A DNA stretch of 64,000 nt from the NCBI GenBank assembly GCA_964030785.1, contig OZ034968.1:68078399-68142398 (forward strand), written 5' to 3'. Below the pieces are notes generated by a model that saw only the letters and a program-made list of their open reading frames with translations, was not told the origin of the DNA and searched no databases. The DNA is from Siderastrea siderea (Eukaryota > Cnidaria > Anthozoa > Scleractinia > Rhizangiidae). Below, in pieces: positions 47,101 through 62,100 of this stretch (the stretch's first letter is position 1; each line of letters opens with the position of its first letter). A program made the position numbers and the translations under genes.

Positions 47101-50100
47101 GTCTTATTGTATCAGTAGAGGAGACCATTTATAACTGAACATACCACATTGTAAATGGCCAATCATTCTTCTCTATATGTTTTTTGTTCCCATTAGAAAA
47201 TATTCCAGCATGTTCTTCTGTTCAAGCTCAAGTTCTGGAGACAGTTCAGAACAGGTACAAAGTGTTGAAAACACATATAAGCTTGGCAAATAATCATATT
47301 GTAGAGGCTGACCCATAATAATGGGGTGTCCCTGTTAACAGGATGGCCACAGAGTGGTGTTTCACAGTGTGTTATGATGGACAGGTTGAAAATACATTAC
47401 ACTACAGGCAAACTTGAAACTATTTAATGTTTAGCTGTGTTATTTTCTTACAGCTTATTTGGCTGGGATCATGTCACCCAGGGGCTGGTCCAGTTAGGCT
47501 TCACTCTGATGGATGCATTTGGACCCAAAATTTTTGGTATGTCTCATACATTGTATGATAAGTAGTAGTTAAAGGCATCCTTCTTGTGTGCATGTGTTAT
47601 TGGTAATGGCTATTGATGTGTTCTTATTAACTTTATTTTTGAACAAAAATTAAAAAGCTCACATGCTTTATCATTTTGATTTCTCTGTCATTAACTTAAA
47701 TTGGAATTTTTGAATGTTTGAATTAAGTCTTTAGCTTGAATTTTCATGTTTTGTTTAGATTCTTCATTGTCACCAAACCTGTCTCCAACACAACAAACAT
47801 ACAAGTTGGGTTCCTCAGTACTGCTCGATACTTTCAAGGTAATCCATCAGATTACTAAGATAAACAGCTTTTCCTGAAGGGAGGAGTTGTCTTTGTTAAG
47901 GGATGCCGGGGAGGCAGTGGTGTAAGGCTACTTCATACAACAGTGTAAGTTCATATTATAACTGCAAGCAATCTGTTGGCAATAAGGGCAACTTATGAAC
48001 ATTGAGCATTGAATTTATTTCTGTCACCAATGAGCCCAACAATAAGTGACCCAAAAAAGTTAAATCTTAATGGAACAGAATTATTTTAAATATATTGATA
48101 CAGTTCTACTCGCAATTAACAGAAGCTAGTCGAGATGGGTGGAGCTAAAATACTGTGCAAGACTGTCTTTACATTAACGTTTGTATAGCTTGAATAGATT
48201 AGAATTACCAGTTTTTTACCTTCCCTCTTGGAGGGCACTTTATTTTCTTATTACTTTATTTGCTGGCTTTATGGGGTCCTAGGGAGATAGGGATGTGGAA
48301 AACAACAACTCTGGTTCACCTTAAAGACAAATAGCATCTGTGAGATAAAGGCTACACATAATAGTTGCAAAATGAACTGTTACCATTCTTTTAAAAAATG
48401 GGATGTTTGCAGGGAAGCATACAAAGAATGCTTGTTGTATTGCAAACAAGTTTTAAAAGTCAGTGAACAGAGCTTTTCTCTCTAGGCTCATGAGATGGTT
48501 CGAACTGAAATTCTTCAACAAATCCTAAACAGAGTGATCACCAAGGCAACAACACCTGTCAGTCATTATATTGGTAAGGAAAAACATAACTCTTTATTAC
48601 AATGATTCCCTTTACAGACATAAATGGACAGTAAGTTTTGCTAGATGATGTTTTGAATTGTCTTTACACTCCACAATCTGCAATAATTAATGACAATACA
48701 TTATGGAGTATTTGCACCAAAAAGGAATTTAAATTAAGGCGGAATCCATTAGGAAATTGAGTAATTTCAATTTTCAGTGGACAAAAACCTTGTGCCAGAA
48801 TAATTTAAAGCATATCGCATTCTTTTTTACATTTTTTGAGAGCCATGGATATAATTTGTTATCTGTAATAACCCAAAGACAATTTCTTATGGGAGCCCGA
48901 GAAAACAAATTTCAAATTTCACAAAATGAAATCTTACGCATAAAAATTTACCCATTTTACCTGTGTTTGCACAATTCCTGTGAAATTTGAAATTTAATTT
49001 CACGGGTTCCCATAAGAAATAGTCTTTGGGGTTATTACAAATAACAAATTACATCTATAGCTCTTAAAAAGTGTGAAAAGGAATGCGATATACTTTAAAT
49101 TATTCTGGTACAAGGTTTTTGTCCACTAATTACTCAATTTCCTGATGGATTCCATCGAAAATTAATTTTAGTTCAATCTGTTATGATGCATTGCCAACCC
49201 ATCAGGAGAGTCCTGACCTTGGACATTAGTGCAAGTAAAGTAGCTGTCTCAGAACAGGTGTTTTTAAATGACTCAAACCGTTAGCTTCAAAGAAGTGTGC
49301 ATAAAGACTGAGTGAGCTAACTGCTGTGATTTGGCATTTTTGTTGTCATTTGCAGATCTTCTGGCCAGCACTGTTTCCTCAGCACCACACGTATTATTAG
49401 AGTCATTACCAAGGGTGAGAGTAGTCACTTATCTAATGGAAACTAAATGAGTACTGTAGCTTAAACAGCTTGTAATCAGAATGTGAGTCTAAGATGTTCA
49501 ACAACCCCTTCAAACACAACAAACCTCCAATTGAAAGTCTTTGACCAATTGATTCAAAGTAAATAAAACATGTCGCATCATTTCTTGTGAGAGCATGTCA
49601 AGGAAAACTTGCTGTTTGTTGACAGGAGCATGAAGCGCTACTTGACAAGTTTTCTTGTTCAACAACTGTTTTGCCAGATTTTCTTCAATAAGGAAAAACT
49701 CAGAAATTTGTTTCACATAGAGGAGAAGAAATACACTGTAATTTGCCAAGGAAACCTTGCTTGTGTTCAATCAGCCCTAGCCTTTAAGTTTTTTCAACAG
49801 AATACCATTTGGGCTAACAAATGCACCTGACATGTTTTAGCAGTGAATGATGAAGTCAATGTTTTTACCCTCTTTTTTGGTTCTCTCTTTCAGGTTAAAG
49901 AGGCCTTGGACTATCTGTCCTTCCTGCCTCCAAAATCAGCTGAGGGGTTTCTCAAGGCTATCCAGGTATGTATGTAGTCATGCTCCTGTTGAGTTTGGCT
50001 GACTCAGTTTCCAGCAGTGTGGAGCAAACATTAGGCTCATAGTGTTTTATAAGATAATTGATGACCCTATTGCAGCTCTCATGTGCACTAACCCCAGTCG

Positions 50101-53100
50101 CAAAATACACAAGTCATCTGCACCCCAAGTCCTAGCTTCTACCTTCAGAGAACAAAACCTGCATTCAGAATATCTTCATCGCCAGAGTTATAAAACAACG
50201 GAACAATTTTCATGCCAAAATAGCCACCCTGACCACTCTTGAGTCTTCCAGGAGGGGGTCAGTATGCTACAACATTAGTCATTGATAACTTATTACCATT
50301 TAATTTCTGAGAACAAAGTCTCCCAGAGAGGGAGTGCTTGTAAACTAGAAGATGGAGATTGTAATTTTTTCATGTCTCCTAGGAAAAAAGGTGCACTTTA
50401 ATTGACAATTATGTGGACAATTCATCTTTCTGGTTCTCCTTTTAAGAGACAAAGCCAAAGGATTTACACTGCACTATACTAGTCTGTGTATTTTATCTTT
50501 GACTATGGTATCAAGTCAACATTTTTGTCTTACTTAACAGCCTCTGTTAAAGATCAGCTTGTCTTTGAGGGATTCGCTCATTCTTGTCTTGCGGAAAGCA
50601 ATGTTCTCAAGGTAATAGAGAAAAAATACTGCACTGTATTCCCTCTAACCTTTTTAGAATAATTTTATTGCAAATAATAAAGAAATATTGCCTTTCCAGA
50701 TATTCTACAGTATTTTGAGAAGTGAAAGTACCAGAAGAGTTGTTATTTAAAAAGTGCCCTTTCGTGTTCTCTGGTATGAGCTTGTGACTCTTTGCTGGAG
50801 GAAGGTATCAGAAATGTAACTGAAGTTGCCACCTAAGAGTCACTTTAAATTTCTTCTCAACTGTCGCCTAGCTGTGCTTTAAAATAGAGTCGTTAACTTG
50901 CAAAATTAGTTTCACATATAATATTTTACCCACCTTTTGGTCAACTTGCCATGTTTTCACAGGCAAGTTGATGCGCGTAAGATTGCAGTGACAGGATTTC
51001 TCCTCATCTTGAAACACTTCAAGGTACATATTAATTTCCGGTATGGTTAAGATCTAAAAGAGCAGTTTATTTTCACAGTGTTTAATTAGAAAGAACTTTT
51101 GTTGTGGCTCGTATGTGAAGAGAGTGATTAAAGGCCTCAAAGAGAAATGTTGTTAAACAACTGCTAAAAAAAGATTGTGTGCTTGGGCCAGCACTACAAG
51201 AGAATGTATAATGCATATTACAAATGCTTTGTGGTCTATTACAGACAAATCCACCTGGTTATATTCCAGATGGGGAGCTCACACATGTAAGCCACTTGGA
51301 AAGTGGATCATATTTCAGAGCTTAGCTGTGTGGGGAAGGGAGGCTAATCAACTAGTTTTGTGATAGGCTTATTCTAAGAGTGTTTTTTTTTTCTATGGAG
51401 AGCCTTTTTGGGAGGGGGATCCCATTAAAAGTTTTCTAAGAAATGATTTTTTTGTGGGGTAGGGGGAGGGGATTACACTTACTCACTGCATGTGTATCTT
51501 TTAGATTTTGGGTGGAGGCATATCATCAAGTCAGCCAGCCAGTCAGTTGAGCCAAACATTATCACATTCCAGTCAAATCCAAGTGGATGTACATGTCAGA
51601 GGCAGTGGAGTGGGCAATGAAGCACTGTGTTTAGAGATACTAGGTATTAAAACATTCATGTGAATAGAGAGGCTGAGCTGCCAGTAAGAATGTCATCTGC
51701 ATGTCCTGTGGATGGCTACTGTTTAAAGAATTTTATCACAAAAACACCTAATCTTTTATGATTTTATGAGAGGACATAACTTCAGATGATCTCTTTTCAA
51801 TTACAGAATAAATGATTAAAGATTTAGCCTCCCTGAAGTGGGTGGTACATAAGTGTGTAGGCATGTGAATTCATTACAAAAGCAGTTTGATTTAGACACA
51901 TTGTGGATAACCTGAAATCAAAATCAAAATTGATAATTCATAAAGAGAAAACAAAAGAAATCACTACCGTGAAGGTGGTCTGGTTTACTTTAACTTACGT
52001 AGGCCTCTTTACGCCATGTGGTACATAAGGCCCCAAAGGTGGTTTGGTTACCAGATCCTAATTAGCATAACATTTTGCGATCTTTTGCTTTGAATTTCTC
52101 CAAGAATTATGAGTGGTTTGAGAAGCCATATCAAAAACTTGAAAGAGTGTTTCATCAGGTATGCAAACACCTCGACATCGGTTAAAAGTCAGCTGCACCT
52201 TCTTTTTTCAACCCACTTGTCATTGTTTGGATATCCTGTTGAAACACGCCTTCTGGTGTTTGATATATTACATTCCTTTTCCAAAATGTCAAAGAAGTTG
52301 TTACTTTCACTTTAGCCACTGGACATTTTTGGTGTTTTTGCATGACATGGGTTTTCTTTGTATTTTACCGTTTTGCAATACTAGTAATAAGTCTCCAAGA
52401 ACGGTCCCTCATTCTCACTGGTTGTTTTGTGTCTGAAGGAAACCTCAGGCGGTGTCTCACTCAGCAAGCAGATGTTAGAGTGCAGTTGTATGAGGTAATG
52501 CTGACATGCATCTCAAATGTCTTACATTTATTGTGCAATTGCAACCTATGCAGGCCCTTTACTACAATAATGTTTTTTGTTGAAAGTACATATATCCACT
52601 ACATGTAAGTCCCCAGTTTGGTCACATTAAACAGTGCTCAAGGTAGTTTTTAATTCGTCTACAAAATGACAGTTACTAATAAAGAATCATTTGTCTGGAC
52701 ATTTGTCTGACCACAGACTTCATCCGACAAATGTAAAGTTTGCCTGGTCAGCCACTGTCCAGTGGCCACCTGTTCCATCCAGCTCTGCAAACCCTTTGTG
52801 CATCATGCTACATAGAAAACATTCAAGTTTTCAGCAGGAGGGCCAATTGGGTCTTTATAGGCAGGCAAAGTTTTTAATTGACTTCCTGTACAAAAAATAT
52901 TAGTTTGAGATGCTTAGTATTTGGTTGAAGGTTTAGTTTTAGTTTCTTGTGTTTGTTTCTAGGGGCTATTCCATGTGCTCTGCAGGAACCCTCAGCTGCA
53001 GCACCCAATTTTAGATATGATTAGCACTCAGGTAAATAATTTGTGATGCTATAAATTTTTCCTTTGCTCCATGCATAATATTTCTTCAACTGCAGGGTTT

Positions 53101-56100
53101 GTGCTGGTCCTGAAAATCCGGGAAAGTCCTGGAATTTTATTCTGGCATAGTCCTGGAAAATTAATGCAGGTCCTGGAAAGTCCTGGAAATTGATAAACTC
53201 TTGTAAAAACGTTTTCTTTAAAAACAATTGTCTGCAGTATTATTTTTGGATTTCTATTTCATAAGGGTGTATTGCTTCAATTATTGTGCATTTGGGAGAC
53301 CTGAAAATCTATCTGGAAAAGTCCTGGAAAATTTTTTCTGAAAATAGGTACGAACCTGATAGTTGTGAACAGCACTTTCCCACCTAACTGTGTATGAGCT
53401 GGGAATAAGTGACTGTTTGATTTCCAGCCATTTGGGCTAACAAATGCACAAGTACATTTCAGTGATAAATTTAGGTATGTGTATCTTGTTAACATCGCAA
53501 CTTTTGGCCTGACATTACAAGAGGCCCTGGAAAGGATAAGAAAGTTTCTTGCAAATTTTAGTTTGGAGTTAAAACGATGTAACATGATTAAAGGATGTTA
53601 TTTCCAGTCAATGTACAAGCAAGGCAAGATGGTACAAGTTATTGCTGAAATGAAGCGGTACATGCTGGACGTCTCGGGTATAAGAGAGAGTAGATGGACA
53701 AGATCTGGGAGAATGAAGACTGGTACAGGAGAGACGATTTCCAGTCTAATTAAAAATGCAACATTAAAATGTCTAACTAAACTGGCAAGCCTAGACACAA
53801 ACTGTCCAAAACAACCATGTGTGTAAAGAACTCCAGCCATAGTGGGTCTGTAAGTTTGCAGAGTACAGAGGTACTTCAGTATCACTGAAGAAGAGTTGAA
53901 CTGTTCATCCTTGTGGGTTCATTTGCCTGCCTTGAAGCTACAGTCCTTTTTGCATTACTTTTTTTTTGGGTACAGTTTCTGAAGTATGTTGAGTCTGACG
54001 AATCTGTCAATCCTCCTGTCAAACTGGAGCCCTGCTTGTCAGCCTCTGGTGACCAAGTTTACCTGACAGAGCCACTGGTAAGTTTCGTAAGACCTTGTCA
54101 ATTGCCCAGAAGGCTTGAACAATCCCATTAATGTTCATTCTAATAAACAACCCCTTCCATGCAAAACAAATTGGATTTGGTGATAAATGCCTTCTATCTT
54201 AATAAACCTCTACCTAATAAACACATCCCATGAGCAGGCTGGTCTTTTTTATAGGTACAGGTCACTCTGCTAGCAATGTGTAAACAAGCTAAACATGGTC
54301 CCTTAACCCTGAATCAAGCTAAAACATCATCCCGTATGCCAGGGACACTGTCCAGTTTGTTTACAGACTGGCAACACAGTGACCTGTGCGTGTCTGTTTT
54401 ATCACATTCTTCATATAGTATTGAACTTCAGAAATGGAGGTTTTGTTTTATCCTTGTTACTCCCATGACATTTTTTAATTTACTACATCAATCATGGTAC
54501 ATTTTATAATTACCTTTTAGGCCCATTTGCTGTGTTACCTATTGCACTCAATTGCAAAATGCATTGAAAACCAGAACCATGATGAAGAAGGAGAAAATGG
54601 TAAGATCACTGAAATTCCTCAGGCTGTTGTCTATCTAGACTGCTTTCCTCTTGTTACATTTTCTGTCAGTAAATTTTATTTTTGGTTTTAGACTCTATGG
54701 AGCACATTCTGAATGAACTGGAGGATCTCTTTCAGTCACTTGTGCGCAGGATGAACAAGTCTGAAATGGAGGACTTTGAGCTGGTAATTGTTTATAAAAA
54801 CGAGACTAGTCCTAGAGAGCGAGACTAACTCTTAACTCCTTTATGTTTTAACTCTTCTAATACTGCTTGGTCTTTTTCAGGATAAGTCTGCTGATTTTTC
54901 TCTAGCCTCAAGTGTTGGTATCAAAAACAATATCCTGGCTCTTCTGGTTCTTGGGATGTATGAGGTGAGAACAAGATTTTTTCTGTTCTTTTGAGACCTT
55001 TACATCAAGCTTATTCATTAGAAAAAAAAACAAATTTGTTTCTGTCTTGTCCATTTTCTTCTTTAGGTTTTGTTAGAGTATAGTTTTGCTGAAGGAGAAT
55101 TAAGGTAAATGACTATTGGGCTCATTAAGTTTTGGAAATGGAATATGGAATTTTTGTGTCAACTTGACCTGGGAAACAGCATTAAAATATTGTTTATTTT
55201 TTATTTATTTATTTTTTGTATTGTAACCAAATAATTAAATAATTTTTATGGAGATATTTTTTGTTATGTGTGTACATAAATACACAACCTATTTCACAAT
55301 GCCTTAAATATTGTTTTATTATAGGCCCAGTTGACACAAAGTGTAACATAAGGGATAGCATTGTGTACAATATGAAAAAAATACAATGTAGAATGGTGTG
55401 TCTGGTTTTTCAGTCTGAGATTTTTGTTTCTTTATGAGGTTACGGTAGTTCTGACTATCATTTTACCTGATAAGCCTAGACCAAATTGAGGTTGGAAATG
55501 CCAGTTTCTGTACACAGAATTGTGTTGGGTAGCCAAACTGACTCAAAAGCAGATGCAAGTTAAATGCAATTTTTAGAAAGTCATTTTAGCTTGGCAGGCT
55601 TGGGAGGCAAACGAAAGAAAACCATACTGCGAAGAAATTGAGGTTGGAAATGCCAGTTTCTGTACACAGAATTGTGTTGGGTAGCCAAACTGACTCAAAA
55701 GCAGATGCAAGTTAAATGCAATTTTTAGAAAGTCATTTTAGCTTGGCAGGCTTGGGAGGCAAACGAAAGAAAACCATACTGCGAAGAAATTGTGTTATTT
55801 ACTCATTTATTTACTCAAGTATGTGTTGACTTGGTTGGGCAAACAATTCATGGCAAGTAAGTCCGGCTAGACAGTCTCAAATCAACTTGTAGTTTCATTT
55901 TGGCTAAATAGATACATACATGTACCTTTGGTTAATTATATAATGTTATTGTCATTGCCAGTGCTGAATCAGCTGATGAGGTAGCTCAGTTATTTGGAAA
56001 TTATAACCAGCTGTCTGATATACTGAAGGAAAAAGCAAACACTGCTGGTAAGGTTATCTTCCTGTGTCATGCCTACAGGCTTTCAGTTTTCTATCACATA

Positions 56101-59100
56101 TATTCAAGTTTTGAAGAACTGATTCACCTTAAGGAGTTATTTAGTTGATTGTGGAAACACAGTGGTCTGATAGTTAGCACTTTGGGCATTGATTTAAAGG
56201 TCAGTCAGTGGTTCAAGTCCCTGGCCCTGCTGTTTTGTTGTTTTCTTAGACAAGAAATTTTGCTTCACATTATTTCTGTCCAGGCAGGTGTATGAATAGG
56301 TACTGGTAAACTGTTAGAAACCTAACAATTACATTGCAATATAGTTTCATCCAATCCAGATTAGAGCAGTACTAAACTTCAATCATGTTCTGGCCCTGCT
56401 GTTTTGTTGTTTTCTTAGACAAGAAATTTTGCTTTACATTATTTCTGTCCAGGCAGGTGTATGATTAGGTACTGGTAAACTGTTAGAAACCTAGCAATTA
56501 CATTGCAATATAGTTGCATCCAATCCAGATTAGAGTAGTACTAACTTGATGTTAGTACTAGGTAGTACTAAACTTCAATGATGTTCCAGTTGTATGCATT
56601 GGGTTGCCTGTGGCTCATGTGATACTTATCATGACAATTATCTTTGTTTGGTGCAGATAGGCCGCTGATACATGGCCAACTTTATTGGTTGTTTGCTAGT
56701 GTTTCGACTATTTTCGTTGATATTACTATCAAGACATTTCGGCCAGCGATGGGATAGTGATGTGGTTATTCCCAGACTGCAGATCCTTAATTGACCACCA
56801 AGCTTCCAAAAAGAGCCGCTCATGGAAGTTAGGCTCATGTCCAACAACTTTGGCAGCATTGAAATCCATTTTATGCTTGTTTTCATGTACATGACAGGAG
56901 ATCTTAGAGTCATGGTCAGCTAGTGCTCAAGCACTAGCCGAAACGTCTTGAGAGTAATATCTACGAAAATTGTTGTGTCAAAACACTAACAAACAATGTC
57001 TTCCCCCTGACCACGATTACACTATTTTAAAACTTTATTGGTTATTGGTTTGTTCTTTATTATAGGGAAAAAAGGGCGCTCTACAGCTGGGAAGCAAGGA
57101 GTTAAAACCATGCTGTCTCTGGAATGCTCTGCATCCTTGTTGAGAGCTTTGTTTAGGTACTACCCTTTATGGCTACTATTTTGCTGTTAATTGTTGAATT
57201 GCAAAATTTTCCCCATGTCCAGCAAAATCTCAACCGTGGTTGGACAAAATGCCCAGACGAATACCAAGGAATATGATTTTGCAGATGATGAATAGAATCT
57301 GTCTCTCAACCAAAATGGCGAGTTAATCAGAGAAATGTCCTATCAAGGAATTGCTAACCAGACCTCCATTTTTGTTTGGTTGTTTTAAGTGACACAGCTC
57401 CCAGCCACCAGCAAGGTCTAACCCAGCTGCGAGGATCAAGGGAACTCATTAAGTATGCCATAAACACAGCTCTTCAGAAGCTCAAGGAGGTACTTTTAAA
57501 TTAGAATACAATTTTTTTTAATCCATAGAGCCCAGGAATTAGAGCAAGACCATGTTTTGATGTTACTAACATCTAAATTTCAAATTTTCATTTATATACC
57601 TTTCCAATACTACTCCAACAGATAAGCCTCAGGTTGTGTAAGCTGTTTTCCCTTAGCATTTGTGTTAAATTTATTGAATGTATGTACTTTTGAGCAAATA
57701 AATTAAAAGTTGCCATTAACATTTTGACACAGCCCAGGCTCATCCTCTGATGATGGACAAAATTGTAGTGAGAGAGGGGGGACCTTGTCAGGACACCTAC
57801 CTTGATGCTCCCTAGGGACTAGTCATTTTTATCCTAGTTACCTTAGGAATTAAAGTTGTGATATAGGTACACCACCGCATCCATCTGGTAGGTTTGGTAG
57901 CCCACAGAATGGTGTGGCTGATACGAGGTCCCAAGTTAGAGATCCATAGGGAAGGGCCTGTGAAATAAATTGTAGACAAATTTGTGTAAATGTATTAATT
58001 GATGTAACAACAGCAAGCAAGAAACTTCGTCCTGTTATTTTGACACAGCTGGAACAGGGTATATCATATCATCTTTAACTTTCCTCCACAGTGGTGTCTT
58101 TTGGCATGAATATTGTTTGCAGATACTTACAGACCTATCTGTTCTGGAAAGCTACTGCTGTGTTTTAACAGAATCTGTGCAGAATTCACAGTTCCGGGAG
58201 CACAGAAGTGTTTCCAACAAGATTATATGATATGACACACCACTGGCTGTTAAAGCATTTGACCTATGTACAGTCTCTTGTGATCCTGCGTTTGACTTCT
58301 GCAAGATTTCATTCTTTTGGGAACCAATATTCTGTGTATTCTGTTCTTCCTAAATGACATTTTTGTCTTTATTGAGATTTATACTAACTTCTAATCAGCT
58401 AAAAAGTTGCTATAAAAATAATATGGTTTTTGATATGACATCTCATCCCCAGATTAATGAAAGTGGATTTTGTTCGGGGCCTGGTGGCTCTAGCAAAGAG
58501 AATATTTACAAGCACTGTTGTACAATTGCAAGGTATGCACATCAAATTTGTTTGCAGTAACAGATCTTTAATCCTTTGAGTCCCAAAAGTATCAATAACT
58601 AATATTTTGCCATCATTTCTAGAGAGTTCTGGAAACATGTGAATGGGGAGAGCTGTTTGCAGGAAGACCCTGAGAAGAAAGAGAAGGTTTATGCTAATAT
58701 ATATTTTTATTTAATTCCTTTTACAATAAATACAAGAAAGTTAAGTAATGCAGTTCTCCTTTTTAGAGAATGATGAAATTGCCATAATCAATAGCTGTAT
58801 GTTGTAGCTGTGTTTCCTTTAAAATGAGTAGAAAATTTCATGTGAAATGTGTTTGTGTCCATAAAGGTCTTATGACAAAAAAAGACCAGAAAAAGTAATG
58901 ATATTTTTAACCCCCTTTTTATGGCCTTCATGGGTTGCATCACATTTAAAATGCATTGAGCCATCATCTGGGCTAATAATGGCTGGCTGGCAGGTTGGGT
59001 TTGCTGTAATTTTTATGGGTTCCTTGTTTGGACAAGTGTGTGCTTGTAGGCACCCCATACAATCAAATGGCAAGTGGTTTGAAGTAAAATTTTTGTATTT

Positions 59101-62100
59101 AGGCCATTATAGCTTCTCTTTCTCACTGTAATTTTAGAGCCGAAGTACTACCTTGATGACATTGAATTTCCTGTAACAGCATGACTAATCTGCATTAAGT
59201 GGACAGAGTTTGTTATCTGTGCATACCAACCTTAGCTTTTCTTATCCAGGGCAAGAAATTGAACAGTTTATGTGTGGAGGGATTCTGCTCGGTTGTCAAT
59301 ATCATGTGTTGCCGTTTTCCTCAAAAGCTACCTCATTTTATGAACGTGATAGGTAATGAATCCTTTTCTCTGTTTACCCATGAGTGACATCACTTACATG
59401 TATTTGATTTAAGTTCTGATTGGTTCAATGTGATTATGTTTGTAAAATTGGCCAGAGTGATAACTTTGGTTTAGATTTAACCCTTTAAGGTGATTCCATT
59501 GAAAAAGAAGTTGTAAGGAGAATTTGTTGAAACTTTGCACAGTTATTTATTACACCTAGTACATTGAAAAAATAAAATAAAAAGAGGGGTCACTGAGTCT
59601 GTTTTCATGCTACAGGGTTGTAATATATAGGTACCTTGCTAGCTATCGACAGCAATATTTGAAAATTGAATAATGAAAACTTCTTAAAACTTGGATATAT
59701 CATGCAGAGTCGTATCTTCTTCAAATAAGTGGAATAAAAAAGTGGGTTCACTTCACCGAGTTCGTTTTGGAGAAAATGACAATTCATTTCTCTGAACAGC
59801 TCAGTTTTCATAGAAGACCTACCAAGTTCCGAATGTGTGCACGCTAATCACAAAAAATGATACGCAGAAAGGATGTGCAATGCAATTGAATGGAATCACC
59901 TTAAGCCCCAACAGTGACTGGAATCTAACTTCTTACAATGTAATATATGAGCATGAGCAAGCATACAGGTCTTGAGAATGTAGTAAATGATCACCAAAGA
60001 TAACATGTGGGATGGTTTAACAAAATCTCCCAACAAGCAGAAGGTGCATGTTGATCATGGGGCTTAAAGTCTTAGTGACACTCAGCTGAAAAGCATTGTA
60101 TTGCACTCTTTGTCCAGAGTTTTAATCATTGAAGATAATAATAATTTTTTTAGACTCAACTCAGCAAGGTGACAGAGCTGATGATGCAACCAACCAAGAG
60201 GCCGTTTACTCTCAGATAAAGAAATTCCAGGTTTGTTTCCTTTATTTTTTTATATTCAGTACTAACAACGCTCCCATTAACCCATCTTTTGTTTGTATAA
60301 AACAGTGTAAATGCTTGTTTTCAGCGTTTAATTGTCAGCATCATATCCTCTCCTGATGAGGATGGTGGCATTAGTCTGAAGGATAGCCAGTCACTTGTGA
60401 ATATCGTCTCATTGTTAGCACAGCACTTGGAGCCAGATGGACAACAGGTAACTCTTTAGCCATTAACACTTTAAGCCCCAATGTCAGCATCAATATTCTC
60501 CTCACTATTATATTTATATTTAACAATTAGATTATGAGCTCGAGATTTCTATCGCTGATAGTTGATGAGGCCGAAGGCCGAATCAACTATCACGCATAGA
60601 AATCGAGAGCGAATAATCTAATTGTTTTAGTATAAATCTCGATTAATATTCCACTAAAGTGAAAAGTTTTTACATCATTGCACTGTTATTTTGAAGGATA
60701 AGACTGTGCCTGCCACTCACCTTTTCGCTACTCACTATCTATCACGGAATAGATGGCGAGTAGGGTAGCCAATCAGATTGCAGCATTTATGATAGAACGC
60801 TAGTAGAATATTACTAAATAATATATATTTCTTACGTTACTAGTTGGGAGAATTTGATTAAAAATCAAGACATTTGATAATTGGTGATCATTTCCTTTAT
60901 TCTCATAACCTGTTTGTTTGATCAGGTAGTAACTGTAAGGAGAAATTGGATGCTTGTCACTACTGGGGTATAAAGGGTTAATTTAGTTGTACCCAAAGTC
61001 TGTTGTGAAAATGCCACTGGGCACCAGCAGTCTATTTGAAATAGCTGCTGTGCACCCACATTCAAAAATCATCTTGCACAGTTCACAACTGTAGAGGACG
61101 TAGAGCACTCGTATGTCATTTCAACTTTTTTGCAAAACAAAGAAACAAACAAGGAGGGTTCTCTAACCTAACGAATGGTTTTGTTGATTCTAGTTTAGTC
61201 AATTACAAGCCTGGGCCCAGAGAATTTGTGCAGATCACAACATTGGTAAGAATAGTTAATTGATTGAAATTGACTTTTTTTCTGCTGCATTCTTGTCACA
61301 GGTGATTTTACTGTAACTTCCAGGTATTTTTGCTGTGGTTTAAAATGAGATAATAAAGTGCAAGTCATATTACAAATGCATGTTGAATTTCAAACACATG
61401 TTCCTCCCCCCACCCCACCCCTTCCAACTTGAATAATTCTACTTACACAAATCAACGTTGTACATGGCCGGGGGGGAGGGGGGTGGTGGAAATGACTGAT
61501 TTTTCCCAACACTTTTGAGTAGCACTGTAGATTTGTAAGCAATATATTATACAGAATGACAATTATGATAAAATGTCAATTTTTAGGCCATCACCTTACA
61601 AGTAAGACATAATTTTTGTGGTGGTTTTAGTGTAGGAATAAGCTTGCTGGTAATGTGGTGGAACTGTTATTTTGTTTTTGTTTTTGTTTTCCTTTTTCCT
61701 CAGATGATCCTTCTCTCACAAAGTGCATGTTGTACTTGCTGTATTCTTTAACATTCCAGTGCAAAACTAGTGCAGGTTTGGTAAGTTGTAAACAAAACAC
61801 TGCAGTGACCCCTTTAGTGTAGCCAGCCTTGGGCCAGCCTTGTTAACGTGTTAGCAAGGTCAGTCTCGGTAATGTCTGTATTGTTTTCTTGAAAATTTTG
61901 TTAGAACCGAAAGTTTCACAAAGGTTACTCGACGTTTACCCCTAGTGCTACTGTCATGGTGTCTGCAGACACAAAGTTGTTTTTCCATTAAAGTCGTTTT
62001 TTAATTGAAGCCAGCCTGCATTGCATTTCTGATGAAACCACACATTTGACAAAAATGACAACAGCTGGACAACAATTTTAGTTTACCGGTAAATACACTT

